Shown: positions 10,781 through 20,415, numbered from the stretch's first letter. The stretch is DNA of 64,000 bases from Thiothrix sp. (GCA_008015155.1 SSFA01000012.1:62001-126000), one strand, 5' to 3'. Program-made: numbers and translations. The notes: generated by a model from the letters alone, not told the origin.

Positions 10781-11737
10781 ATGTCTGACGATAGAATGAT
10801 GGTATTCGCCGGTAATGCCAATCCTGAGCTTGCCCTAAAAATCGCTGATCATCTTGGAATTTCCCTCGGTAAACTTAAAGCAGAGCGCTTCAGTGATGGT
10901 GAAGTGCATGTGGAGATTTTAGAGAATGTGCGTGGCCGTGATGTTTTCATCATCCAGCCCACCTGCTCACCGACAAATGACAATTTGATGGAGCTATTGA
11001 TCATTACAGATGCACTGTATCGTGCTTCTGCTGGGCGTATTACTGCAGTTATTCCTTACTATGGCTATGCCCGCCAAGATCGCCGTGTGCGTTCCCGCCG
11101 TGTTCCTATTTCGGCTAAGTTAGTAGCTGATATGGTCGCTGCTGGGCACGTTGACCGCGTTTTGACCATTGATTTGCACTCTGATCAAGTACAGGGCTTC
11201 TTTGATGTGCCTGTTGATAATATCTATGCCTTAGGTGTACTACAGGCAGATATTATGGCAAAGAATCTTGACCATATTATGGTGGTTTCTCCTGATGTGG
11301 GTGGGGTAGTCCGTGCCCGCGCTCTGTCTAAAGCTTTAGGGAATGTCGATTTAGCGATTATCGATAAGCGCCGTCCTGAGCCTAACAAAGCCGAAATTAT
11401 GAACATTATCGGTGATGTGGAAGGTCGTCATTGCTTACTCATAGATGACTTAATCGATACTGGCGGTACTTTATGTAATGCTGCAGCAGCTTTAAAGAAT
11501 CGTGGTGCTTTAAGTGTGTGTGCTTATGCAACACATGCGGTTTTTTCAGGGAAGGCGGTCGAAAATATCGAAGGTTCGCTGCTTGATGAGGTCGTTGTGA
11601 CTGATACTATCCCATTGAGTGCAAATGCAAAAAAATGTGCTAGAATCCGCCAGCTTTCGGTAGCAGGCATTTTAGCTAAAACTATTTTGCGTATTAATCG
11701 AGATGATTCGGTTAGTTCTCTGTTCGAGGAAGAATAA
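10781..11737 (+). CDS. prs: Ribose-phosphate pyrophosphokinase
   Basis: [24 protein letters not shown] loop. Confidence 0.97.
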   Translation: MSDDRMMVFAGNANPELALKIADHLGISLGKLKAERFSDGEVHVEILENVRGRDVFIIQPTCSPTNDNLMELLIITDALYRASAGRITAVIPYYGYARQDRRVRSRRVPISAKLVADMVAAGHVDRVLTIDLHSDQVQGFFDVPVDNIYALGVLQADIMAKNLDHIMVVSPDVGGVVRARALSKALGNVDLAIIDKRRPEPNKAEIMNIIGDVEGRHCLLIDDLIDTGGTLCNAAAALKNRGALSVCAYATHAVFSGKAVENIEGSLLDEVVVTDTIPLSANAKKCARIRQLSVAGILAKTILRINRDDSVSSLFEEE

Positions 11738-11807
11738 GCTCTTCAGGAGCGAGCTGCTTGATCTGGTCGCGGATTAGGTGGTTTTTATTAATTTTGGAGT
11801 ATGAATT

Positions 11808-12380
11808 ATGTCTAAAGAATTTACATTGCAGGCAGAAGCCCGCTCAGAGCAGGGAAAGGGTGCGAGCCGCCGCCTGCGTCGTGAGAATAAGGTGCCTGCA
11901 GTTATTTATGGTGCGGGTACACCTGCACAATCGATTTCTTTAAAGCACAATGAGTTAATTCGCAATCTGCAAGATGAAGCGTTTTACTCACAGTTGATCT
12001 CGGTTAATTTTGGTGATCGTAAAGAAATCGCTATTTTACGTGCACTGCAACGTCATCCCGCTAAGCCCATCATTTTACACGCTGACTTACAGCGGATTAA
12101 AGATGATGAGCTCATTGAAGTTCATATTCCCTTGCATTTCACTAATGAAGAAAGTGCAGTGGGGGTAAAAGTAGGTGGTGGTACAGTGAGCCGTATTCTC
12201 AATGAAGTAGTAGTGGCTTGCCTGCCGAAAAACATTCCAGAATATATCGAAGTTGATATGTCGAATGTAGACAAGGGTCAAATCCTACATTTATCTGATC
12301 TGAAATTACCTGAAGGTGTCTCTATCCCTGAATTAGCTTTGGGTAGTGACCACAATCAGGCAGTTGTAGCGATTCACTAA
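11808..12380 (+). CDS. rplY: 50S ribosomal protein L25/general stress protein Ctc
   Basis: GKGASRRLRRENKVPAVIYG; two-domain L25/Ctc length. Confidence 0.95.
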   Translation: MSKEFTLQAEARSEQGKGASRRLRRENKVPAVIYGAGTPAQSISLKHNELIRNLQDEAFYSQLISVNFGDRKEIAILRALQRHPAKPIILHADLQRIKDDELIEVHIPLHFTNEESAVGVKVGGGTVSRILNEVVVACLPKNIPEYIEVDMSNVDKGQILHLSDLKLPEGVSIPELALGSDHNQAVVAIH

Positions 12381-12397
12381 ACCTTGAGGATTCTCCG

Positions 12398-12973
12398 ATG
12401 GCTGAACCTATTCGGTTAATTGTCGGTTTGGGGAATCCGGGGTTGCAGTATGACAAAACCCGGCATAATGCTGGGTTTTGGTTTGTTGAGGAGCTGGCAA
12501 GACGTTATAGCGGTCAGTTCTTAACTGAAAAACGCTTTTCCGGCGAAGCTTGTCGTATTAATGTCGGTGCTGAGTCAGTCTGGCTATTGAAGCCAATGAC
12601 TTTTATGAATCGCAGTGGCCTAGCAGCCCGTCAATTAGCGGATTTCTATCGTATCCCTGTTCAACAAATCTTAGTGGCGCACGATGAGCTGGATTTGCCA
12701 GTGGGTGATGTACGCTTAAAGCTTGCCGGCGGGCATGGTGGGCATAATGGCTTACGCGATCTGCATGCACATTTGAGCGCTGATTACTGGCGTTTACGTT
12801 TAGGGATTGCGCATCCAGGTGATCGCAATAAAGTGGTTGACTATGTTTTATCCCCTCCGACACGTGATGAGGAAATAGCGATTCGCTTGGCGGTGGATAA
12901 AGCAGCTGATCAAATAGCGCTAGTACTGGCCGGTGATTTGCAAAAAGCGATGAATGAATTGCATCGTAAATAG
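12398..12973 (+). CDS. pth: Peptidyl-tRNA hydrolase
   Basis: LIVGLGNPGLQYDKTRHNAGF. Confidence 0.97.
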   Translation: MAEPIRLIVGLGNPGLQYDKTRHNAGFWFVEELARRYSGQFLTEKRFSGEACRINVGAESVWLLKPMTFMNRSGLAARQLADFYRIPVQQILVAHDELDLPVGDVRLKLAGGHGGHNGLRDLHAHLSADYWRLRLGIAHPGDRNKVVDYVLSPPTRDEEIAIRLAVDKAADQIALVLAGDLQKAMNELHRK

Positions 12974-12994
12974 TAGTACAAGAAGGTAACTCTT

Positions 12995-14086
12995 ATGGGA
13001 TTCAAATGCGGAATTGTTGGCTTGCCCAACGTAGGTAAGTCCACTTTATTCAATGCACTCACTAAAGCAGGCATTCAAGCAGAGAATTACCCCTTCTGTA
13101 CGATTGAGCCAAATGTAGGGATCGTGCCGGTCCCCGATCTACGTTTGGACGAGCTGTCTGTGATTGTAAAGCCTGAACGTATTCTACCGACGACCATGGA
13201 GTTTGTGGATATTGCAGGTTTAGTGGCTGGAGCCTCTAAAGGCGAAGGCTTAGGCAATAAGTTTTTAGCACATATTCGTGAGACGGATGCCATTGCTCAG
13301 GTGGTGCGTTGCTTTGATAACGACGATATTATTCACGTTAATAATAAGGTTGATCCTGCGCACGATATCGACATTATTAATACGGAGCTGGTGCTTGCTG
13401 ATATGGAAAGCATGGAGCGTGCGGTGCAGCGCTTAGCTAAGGCTTCCAAATCAGGCAATAAAGAAATGTTAGCGCAAAAAGAGGTAGCTGAGCGCTTATT
13501 GGCTCATCTCTCAGAAGGTAAAGCTGCACGCTTATTAGACTTATCACCTGAAGAGCAAAAGTTTGCGCGTGAATTCCATCTGATCACGATTAAGCCTTTA
13601 TTATTCATTGCGAACGTGAATGAAGATGGCTTTGAAAATAATCCTTATTTAGATGCAGTTACGAAAATTGCCCAAGATGAAAAAGCCCAAATCGTGCCTG
13701 TTTGCGCAGCTATGGAAGCTGAATTATCTTTGTTAGATAGTGCGGATCAAGCTGAGTTCTTAGCAAGCATGGGTTTAGAAGAGCCAGGCTTAAATCGGGT
13801 GATTCGTGCAGGTTATGAATTGCTAGGCCTGCAAACTTTCTTTACCGCAGGTGTTAAAGAAGTTCGTGCTTGGACAGTGAATCGTGGTGCGAGTGCTCCC
13901 AATGGTGCTGGTAAAATTCATACCGATTTTGAACGCGGCTTCATTCGTGCTGAAGTGATTGCTTACCATGATTTCATCGCTTATAAGGGCGAACAAGGCG
14001 CGAAAGATGCAGGTAAATGGCGCTTAGAAGGCAAGGACTACATCCTACAAGAAGGAGATGTGGTACATTTCCGTTTTAATGTTTAG
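12995..14086 (+). CDS. ychF: Redox-regulated ATPase YchF
   Basis: [29 protein letters not shown]. Confidence 0.97.
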   Translation: MGFKCGIVGLPNVGKSTLFNALTKAGIQAENYPFCTIEPNVGIVPVPDLRLDELSVIVKPERILPTTMEFVDIAGLVAGASKGEGLGNKFLAHIRETDAIAQVVRCFDNDDIIHVNNKVDPAHDIDIINTELVLADMESMERAVQRLAKASKSGNKEMLAQKEVAERLLAHLSEGKAARLLDLSPEEQKFAREFHLITIKPLLFIANVNEDGFENNPYLDAVTKIAQDEKAQIVPVCAAMEAELSLLDSADQAEFLASMGLEEPGLNRVIRAGYELLGLQTFFTAGVKEVRAWTVNRGASAPNGAGKIHTDFERGFIRAEVIAYHDFIAYKGEQGAKDAGKWRLEGKDYILQEGDVVHFRFNV

Positions 14087-14093
14087 TTCAGTC

Positions 14094-14122
14094 TTGACAG
14101 CGTAACTAGTTAAGACTAACAT
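14094..14122 (+). promoter_or_regulatory. Putative sigma70 promoter of tRNA-Met
   Basis: TTGACA (14094-14099), 17-nt spacer, TAACAT (14117-14122), tRNA starts 14135. Confidence 0.6.
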
Positions 14123-14134
14123 TCGCAGCCTCTT

Positions 14135-14211
14135 GGCTACGTAGCTCAGTTGGTTAGAGCACAGCACTCATAATGCTGGGGTCGTAAGTTCGAGTCTCAC
14201 CGTAGCCACCA
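14135..14211 (+). tRNA. tRNA-Met (anticodon CAT, elongator type)
   Basis: GGCTACG...CGTAGCC-ACCA; anticodon loop CTCATAA; closely matches the elongator tRNA-Met pattern. Confidence 0.95.
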
Positions 14212-14243
14212 TCCATTAGTTTCTGGAAGTTCCAGACTGTCCC

Positions 14244-14279
14244 AAAGCCCCTTACAGGCCGCAATCTGTAAGGGGCTTT
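14244..14279 (+). terminator. Perfect 14-bp stem-loop terminator after tRNA-Met
   Basis: AAAGCCCCTTACAG-gccgcaat-CTGTAAGGGGCTTT. Confidence 0.75.
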
Positions 14280-14375
14280 GTGTTTCTAATAGTTCCATTT
14301 AGTATCTAGTAAGCCCAGAAAAATGTTGGTAGCTTTGTTGGTATCCGACCTACCAACACAGGCAGATACCAACAA

Positions 14376-15605
14376 ATGAAATACCAACTCACTGACAGCG
14401 CGATAAAAGCCGCTAAGCCCAAAGAAGACGGCAAGCCCAGCAAGATAAGTGACGGAGGCGGCTTGTGTCTCTTAGTGAAGAATACGGGCAAGTATTGGCG
14501 TTTTAACTACCGCTATAACAATAAACAGAAAACTTTAGCTCTTGGCGTATATCCCGACATTAACCTCAAAACAGCACGAGAGAAGCATCAAGAGGCTAGA
14601 GCGTTATTAGCACGTGGTATTGACCCCTCCGAATACAAACAGCAGGCCAAGGCTGAACAAATCGCTATCACTGAAAATACCTTTGAAGCGATAGCTTTAG
14701 AATGGTTTTCAAAATTCAGCAAAGACTGGGCAGAAAGCTATTCAATCAAACTAATGAGCCGCTTTAAGAATGACGTGTTCCCTTGGCTTGGTAATCGCCC
14801 GATAGCAACCATAGAGCCACCGGAGATACTCAAATGTTTGAAGCGTGTAGAAGAGCGGGGAGCGCTAGATTCCGCCCATCGAATTAAGCGCAATATAGGG
14901 CAAGTATTCCGCTATGCAGTAGCGACAGGGCGCGCCCAGCGTGATCAAACAGCAGACCTCAAGGGTTCTTTGCCGCCGACTAAAAAAACTAACCTTGCAG
15001 CGATTATCGACCCTGTGCAAGTAGGGCGATTAATGCGCGATATACAGGCTTATGAAGGTCATTTGATCACCCGCATAGCTTTGCAGCTTTCCGCTTATCT
15101 ATTTCAACGTCCTAATGAAATTCGCTCAATGGAGTGGTCTGAAATTGATACAGATAAAGCACTTTGGAGTATACCGGCCAACAAAATGAAAATGCGTCAA
15201 CCGCATTTAGTACCACTACCGAAACAGTGTCTTGATCTATTGGAGGAAATTAGACCCCTAACAGGTCATCGGCGTTATGTATTTCCATCGATGACTGATA
15301 GCACCAAACCAATGAGTAACAACACGGTCAGGCAGGCATTAAGACGTATGGAGTACAGCAAGGGAGATATGACCGCACATGGTTTTAGAGCAATGGCTAG
15401 AACCATCCTTGAGGAAGTATTAGAGGTAAATCCTGTCTATATTGAGCAACAGCTAGCGCATGCGGTGAAGGATGCTAATGGCACTGCTTACAATCGCACT
15501 AAACATCTAGCTAAACGTATCGCCATGATGCAGCAATGGGCAGACTACCTAGATAGTCTAAGAGTAGGAGCGCAAGTGTTACCGTTTAAAACCAAGCTTG
15601 GTTAA
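14376..15605 (+). CDS. P4-type tyrosine integrase with N-terminal DUF4102-like domain
   Basis: LTDSAIKAAKPKEDGKPSKISDGGGLCLLV; catalytic-like HGFRAMARTILEE and late Y (MEQQLAH/YNRTKHL region). Confidence 0.95.
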   Translation: MKYQLTDSAIKAAKPKEDGKPSKISDGGGLCLLVKNTGKYWRFNYRYNNKQKTLALGVYPDINLKTAREKHQEARALLARGIDPSEYKQQAKAEQIAITENTFEAIALEWFSKFSKDWAESYSIKLMSRFKNDVFPWLGNRPIATIEPPEILKCLKRVEERGALDSAHRIKRNIGQVFRYAVATGRAQRDQTADLKGSLPPTKKTNLAAIIDPVQVGRLMRDIQAYEGHLITRIALQLSAYLFQRPNEIRSMEWSEIDTDKALWSIPANKMKMRQPHLVPLPKQCLDLLEEIRPLTGHRRYVFPSMTDSTKPMSNNTVRQALRRMEYSKGDMTAHGFRAMARTILEEVLEVNPVYIEQQLAHAVKDANGTAYNRTKHLAKRIAMMQQWADYLDSLRVGAQVLPFKTKLG

Positions 15606-15883
15606 GCATCTGGATCGGAAGGAAAGAAACCGCTATGAACAAAGTTAGATACAAACCTACTGAACTACTTGTGTTAACCGAAGAACGCCAAGCAGAATTA
15701 CAGGCTTTGGCTAACAAACCAGAACGGTATTGGCTCCGATTTTAGTGGAGCGTGAAACGCTTTTTAGACTCCACTAAGCAGCTTGTGGAGTTTGCGCGCC
15801 CGACAAGTTCAATGACACAAGGCGCTTTTCTTGGTACACAATCAGCCCAAAATAATAAGACGGCTATGCACTACTCCCACCAT

Positions 15884-15910
15884 AAAAAAGCCGGAACTAT
15901 GCCCGGCTCT
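15884..15910 (-). terminator. Rho-independent terminator of the minus-strand Rep/membrane operon
   Basis: Minus strand AGAGCCGGGCATAGTTCCGGCTTTTTT, just downstream of the 15939 stop. Confidence 0.75.
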
Positions 15911-15938
15911 TGGTATGACTCCCCTACCCTGATTAAGA

Positions 15939-17141
15939 TCAGGCTACTTTCAAGTATCGTGGTTTCCGATTGCCTTTCTCATAGTCAGGATTCTCCACCA
16001 GCAAGCCAGCATCTGCCGCCGCACTTAGCAAACTATCAGCGACCGCTTGCAAATCATACAGCGCGGTTCTTTCATCACTGTGCTTAGCAATCCATGATTT
16101 TAAGTCTCTAAATGCAATACTTACGCGCCCTTGTGCTAAATGCTCCTTAAACAAGTCGACTAAGCTACTTTCTAGCTGTACATGTACAGCCGGTACAGTG
16201 CTAAACGCTTGATTCGCATAGGGTAGGGCATTGGCTGTATTTTGACTGTTTTCGACTGTCTGGACAGTGTTGGAAATTCTGAATTGTTCAATAGATGCAC
16301 TAATTTTCCCCGTATTAATCGAGATAGCACGCTCATTCAGTTGACGCTGTGAACCCAGATAGTGAAAGCAAATCTTGAAGGTCAGGATTAAAAAGAACGC
16401 GAGTAGGGCAGAGCTAACCACATGACTAAGCCCAAACACTTCGGCTAAGAACCGAATCATGGCCTGATGCTTGGTTTCATCATATTCCAGTGCTTTGGCC
16501 TGCCCAATGGTAGTTTGTAGCGACTGAGTACGATTGGCTTGTTCAAGTTCCGCTTGCTGTTCTAAGCGTAAGATTCTGGCTTGTAGCGCATCCATTGCAC
16601 CCTTATTGCCTAATTGTTTGGATTCAGAATAAGAAGCCTGTAGCTGGCTTAATTTAATTTGAGCAGGGGATAGGGTGCTATTCGTTGCCAACACATCCAC
16701 CGCGCGAATCGTGGCTTTATACACTTCGCTTTGGGTGGATTTGAACGCAACCGTACTTTGTTCCCGCTGCATGGTGGCTGCGGATTCCGCGAAGATCGAA
16801 AAGCCGATGGAGAAACCCATCACTAAGAGATATTCCCGTGCACGGCCTGAATTAAATAAAACGGCTTCAGCGATAGTAATAGCAGTCGCTAAGGCTATGC
16901 CCATCGCTGCATAAACGTACTGAATAGCCCGCCATTCATGCATGTACTCAAACTCAGCGCCCGCGAAGAACTGCCCAATGAAGAACGACATGAGCGCCCA
17001 GCTCGCAAAACTCGCGCAAATGAAACCTAAACTCGCAGTGCTGTAGAACTGCTTGAGCTGCTCTAAGGTGTAGTAGCGGGAATAGTGCACCGCTTTCGCG
17101 TGGTGCTGTGCACCGTGCTGATAAGTCACTAATTCATTCAT
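15939..17141 (-). CDS. Uncharacterised multi-TM membrane protein with coiled-coil and soluble C-terminal domain
   Basis: Hydrophobic segments near LGFICASFASWALMSFFIGQ, AIQYVYAAMGIALATAITIAEAVLF and ALLAFFLILTFKICFHYL; Gln/Glu-rich coiled region between. Confidence 0.75.
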   Translation of the reverse strand: MNELVTYQHGAQHHAKAVHYSRYYTLEQLKQFYSTASLGFICASFASWALMSFFIGQFFAGAEFEYMHEWRAIQYVYAAMGIALATAITIAEAVLFNSGRAREYLLVMGFSIGFSIFAESAATMQREQSTVAFKSTQSEVYKATIRAVDVLATNSTLSPAQIKLSQLQASYSESKQLGNKGAMDALQARILRLEQQAELEQANRTQSLQTTIGQAKALEYDETKHQAMIRFLAEVFGLSHVVSSALLAFFLILTFKICFHYLGSQRQLNERAISINTGKISASIEQFRISNTVQTVENSQNTANALPYANQAFSTVPAVHVQLESSLVDLFKEHLAQGRVSIAFRDLKSWIAKHSDERTALYDLQAVADSLLSAAADAGLLVENPDYEKGNRKPRYLKVA

Positions 17142-17151
17142 AACAAGCCCC

Positions 17152-17427
17152 TTAGAATCCGGTAGTAATCAAAATAGATGCGACAATGAACGCCCAAAAG
17201 CGCCCATGATGCTGGTGTTGATAGGCCAGTAATGCTCCAAGTACGAAGGCAAGGCCGATTAAACAGAAAGGCAATTGCTTTAAGTTGGCACTGGCAAGGG
17301 TCGGCAATAAGCCAATGAACACGACTAAGAGTAGGGCCGTGGTGAACGCGAGCAGTTCATAGCCATAGTTAGGCGTGGCCTCATTTTGGGCAATGTTTCC
17401 GTTTTCGGAGGTGATAGAGGTATTCAT
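17152..17427 (-). CDS. Small membrane protein (three predicted hydrophobic segments)
   Basis: 91 aa, LLAFTTALLLVVFIGLLPTL; start overlaps the Rep stop (TAATG). Confidence 0.65.
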   Translation of the reverse strand: MNTSITSENGNIAQNEATPNYGYELLAFTTALLLVVFIGLLPTLASANLKQLPFCLIGLAFVLGALLAYQHQHHGRFWAFIVASILITTGF

Positions 17428-19079
17428 TAGGCAGCCTCCCTGAGTAGGGTTTGCGTACAGTTATTTAAACTTTTTCCAAGGGAAGAGGGCAGGCTTGCCG
17501 CCTGCAAAAAATCAACAGCCGAAGCGAAGACAGCAGGGGCGCGAAACACCGAAGTAGCCGTTCCTTCATCCGATTTACCCGCCGCCACCGCTTTTGGCTG
17601 AATCGTCCATTCCTTGGTACGGGTGATCGTGATTGTACCGACACAATCCAGCCCCTTAGTACGTTTCACTGTTTCACCGTAGCGGCTGGCTTTCAGTGCC
17701 CCCGTGGTCATATCCACCGGTTCGACACTCCACACCTTGATCGGCTGGAATTGACGATTCAGGGTTGCTCCGCCTTGGATCTTGAGGTAGTCACCCCACT
17801 TTAAGCTATGTACAGCAAGACGGGCTTCTTCTAGCAAACCTTCTACTGCGTTTTCCATGCGAATCAGTTCACGCCAGACACCGACGGCTGCACCACCAAT
17901 CTGTTGAAACTGGCGAATCCCCCAAGCGCTAGCCCATGCGCGGACTCGTGCCGCTCCACTTTCCACGCTGTTACCCGTTTCACCGTCCAATTCGGCTTCC
18001 ATCCCAAAGCCATCAATATTCTTACTGATGTATTTGGAGATATAGCTGGTGGCACTGCCCCGACTGCGATCAATCGCAATCGCTTCAAAACGATGCTCAG
18101 CCGCGCCCGCTTCTTGCCCATCCTCTAAGAAGGCGTAATGTTTCAAAGCCGCTGTGACGGCTAATTGATGCTCAGACTGCATGAAGAGCAGGATATGCCA
18201 GTGCGGTGTACCGTCATGGTGAGGTTCAGCGACCCGGAAACCATAGACATTCATGCCTTCACGTTTCAGTTTGGCGCGAATCTGTGACCAGATTTTCACG
18301 AGATAGGCTTGAGCTTGTCGTGGGGTGGCGTGCTCATATTTAGGGTTTAAGCCTTCGCCGGAATAGCGATGGTATTTCGATGGGGTGGTGATAGTGTAGA
18401 ACATGGCAATATGGCCCTGCTCGGTGGCATAGGCTTCAGAACCGCGCATCCTGATTTCAAGCTCTTGCCGTCTGATTTTCGGATTAGCGACCGACTTCTT
18501 GAGCACCTCCAACAAATTGACCTTATCGCCTTCGCTGGAAATCGCTTCATAGTTCGCCAGTATCTCAAGGCTGGCTTGATGACGGGCTTGCATACGCTCT
18601 AACAGGGCAGTGGTGACATAAGGTTGACGACCTTTGCGCACTAAACCCACTTGTACCGCTAGTTGTTCCTGTTCGCGGTCTTGTTGTTTTCTTAAAGCAC
18701 GTAACCACCACAAGGGGCAAGCCAGCCGTGCTAGTGCCGATGCATCATCTTGAGCCGTGGGGAAGGGCAAACCCACGCTTTTTAATAGGGCTTCAGCCTT
18801 GGCAATACTAATCCCTTTGCTGACCCGTGCCATGCGATAGGCTTTGGAGCGTAAGGCGCTATCCGATTGCACTAAGAAGCGTTTACCGGCGGTCAATTCC
18901 ACCACGGAGAGTAGATACCGATTAGCCGCTTGTCGACCGCTGTGCTCGAAGGTGCGACCGTAATTGAATTGAATCGGTTGATGCAGAGACAAGGGGAACT
19001 TGCTGAACTGTTGGTCTAACCAATATTCATCATGGGGATGATGACGAGTGGTGCTGAAGTCTTGAGCTTGAAGGTTCAT
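17427..19079 (-). CDS. Phage GpA-like HUH replication endonuclease
   Basis: HUH-type motif PHWHILLFM and two-tyrosine motif SYISKYISKNIDG, as in the P2 GpA (Phage_GPA) family. Confidence 0.88.
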   Translation of the reverse strand: MNLQAQDFSTTRHHPHDEYWLDQQFSKFPLSLHQPIQFNYGRTFEHSGRQAANRYLLSVVELTAGKRFLVQSDSALRSKAYRMARVSKGISIAKAEALLKSVGLPFPTAQDDASALARLACPLWWLRALRKQQDREQEQLAVQVGLVRKGRQPYVTTALLERMQARHQASLEILANYEAISSEGDKVNLLEVLKKSVANPKIRRQELEIRMRGSEAYATEQGHIAMFYTITTPSKYHRYSGEGLNPKYEHATPRQAQAYLVKIWSQIRAKLKREGMNVYGFRVAEPHHDGTPHWHILLFMQSEHQLAVTAALKHYAFLEDGQEAGAAEHRFEAIAIDRSRGSATSYISKYISKNIDGFGMEAELDGETGNSVESGAARVRAWASAWGIRQFQQIGGAAVGVWRELIRMENAVEGLLEEARLAVHSLKWGDYLKIQGGATLNRQFQPIKVWSVEPVDMTTGALKASRYGETVKRTKGLDCVGTITITRTKEWTIQPKAVAAGKSDEGTATSVFRAPAVFASAVDFLQAASLPSSLGKSLNNCTQTLLREAA

Positions 19080-19285
19080 GCTTGCACCCCCGCTTCATTC
19101 ACACCCAAGGCTTGCAGCAAGCGCGGCATCCAATAGGCCACCCGCTCCACCCGTTGGGCTTGGTTCGGTTTGCCGAAATAATCACGCGGTAGGTTGATAT
19201 AGGGGCAGCAACTGCCGTCGGCTTGCGGGTTCTCGGTGTAACCTAAGACGGCTAGTCGGCGCTTTTGGTACAGTGTTGTGCTCAT
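19076..19285 (-). CDS. Small hypothetical protein, translationally coupled to Rep
   Basis: 69 aa, 4-nt overlap with rep and with the upstream gene. Confidence 0.6.
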   Translation of the reverse strand: MSTTLYQKRRLAVLGYTENPQADGSCCPYINLPRDYFGKPNQAQRVERVAYWMPRLLQALGVNEAGVQA

Positions 19286-19629
19286 GCTTGCACCTCCACC
19301 GTTTCAGCATCCAACAGCCGCCGGATTTCACAGGCGAATTCATGGCAAGTCCACAGATAATTATTCTGGGTCTGGTCGTTATAGCTGGCGAAATCCTCGC
19401 AACGGGCAACGCTCAGTAGGGCGGTGAGTTTTGCTAGCACCGCCGGGGTTTCTGCCTCCATCAACACGGTGATCTCACAGGCAAGTTCATGGCAAATCCA
19501 TAGATAATTATTCTGGGTCGTCGTGTCATAAAGGGCGAAATCCCCACAACGGGCCACATTCAGCAGGGCGGTCAGTTGATCGAGCTTTTGATCAATCCGG
19601 TCGATATTTTCGGGAGTAATGGCGCTCAT
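19282..19629 (-). CDS. Small hypothetical protein made of two ~49-aa tandem repeats
   Basis: LTALLNVARCGDFALYDTTTQNNYLWICHELACEI... and LTALLSVARCEDFASYNDQTQNNYLWTCHEFACEI... Confidence 0.7.
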   Translation of the reverse strand: MSAITPENIDRIDQKLDQLTALLNVARCGDFALYDTTTQNNYLWICHELACEITVLMEAETPAVLAKLTALLSVARCEDFASYNDQTQNNYLWTCHEFACEIRRLLDAETVEVQA

Positions 19630-19922
19630 ACCTGTACCTCTCCCCGTTGCGCCAAGGTTTGCACCTCCTGCGCTTTCGCTTGTTCACGAACCATTCTATT
19701 CAACTGCTCACACAGGCTGGTTTGCTGTTCAAGCAAACCCTGCAGCGACCACAGTAGATTACCGACCCTTGCAAACTGCTTATAATCTTGCAAATCCTCA
19801 TGATCACCAGCAAGGGAAACAATGGTTTCTGAGAGAGCGAAGGCTTGTGTTGCATGAATATTAGCCTGCATCGCCAATTCAGGGAGTGTGGCTGTTTTTC
19901 TTACTACAAAGACATTCATCAC
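19626..19922 (-). CDS. Small hypothetical protein
   Basis: 98 aa, 4-nt overlaps at both ends; C-terminal LAQRGEVQV. Confidence 0.6.
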   Translation of the reverse strand: MMNVFVVRKTATLPELAMQANIHATQAFALSETIVSLAGDHEDLQDYKQFARVGNLLWSLQGLLEQQTSLCEQLNRMVREQAKAQEVQTLAQRGEVQV

Positions 19923-20239
19923 TTCACCTCCCCACGTTGCGCCAAGGTGCGCACAAAGGCCAAGGCTTGCGTTTGTGTATCAAAGGTTTCAGTGTCCAAC
20001 ATCAGGCCGTTGGGGTTGCCATAGATCGACTGAGTGGGCTTGATATAGGCCACATCAACAAAGTGATCGGTTTGGTGACGGGTGCGACACACGCCGGGGA
20101 ATACCCATGCGAAGACCTGCTGTTGCTGCAAGGCTAAATAGCCGTGTGGGGTCGGGAATAGGTGAATAATGGGTGAAGTGTGGCAGTTTAGGCCGACGGC
20201 GTAGGGGCGCAATAAGCCCGCGCTGAATGCAGCTTGCAT
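19919..20239 (-). CDS. Small hypothetical protein, first gene of the Rep operon
   Basis: 106 aa, upstream ACGAGG RBS-like, C-terminal LAQRGEVK. Confidence 0.6.
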   Translation of the reverse strand: MQAAFSAGLLRPYAVGLNCHTSPIIHLFPTPHGYLALQQQQVFAWVFPGVCRTRHQTDHFVDVAYIKPTQSIYGNPNGLMLDTETFDTQTQALAFVRTLAQRGEVK

Positions 20240-20388
20240 CGTGTGTACCTCGTAAAGTTTTCAGTAATTGGCACAGATTGCCGGGTGTTACTGTCGTCCT
20301 TACGGAAACGATGCGCTTATTCCCGCCGTAGCGGTTTTGTAGTCCACGCACACCCGACGAAACCGCCAAAGTGGGCATGATACAGGCA

Positions 20389-20415
20389 TAAAAAAACCGC
20401 CATGCGTGGGGCGGT
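20389..20415 (-). terminator. Putative Rho-independent terminator downstream of hsdR
   Basis: Minus strand ACCGCC-ccacgcat-GGCGGT followed by T-run. Confidence 0.55.

Noticed and set aside
15752-16087. 111-aa + ORF overlapping the membrane-protein 3' end
   Set aside because: Covers the terminator and antisense coding sequence; low-complexity translation
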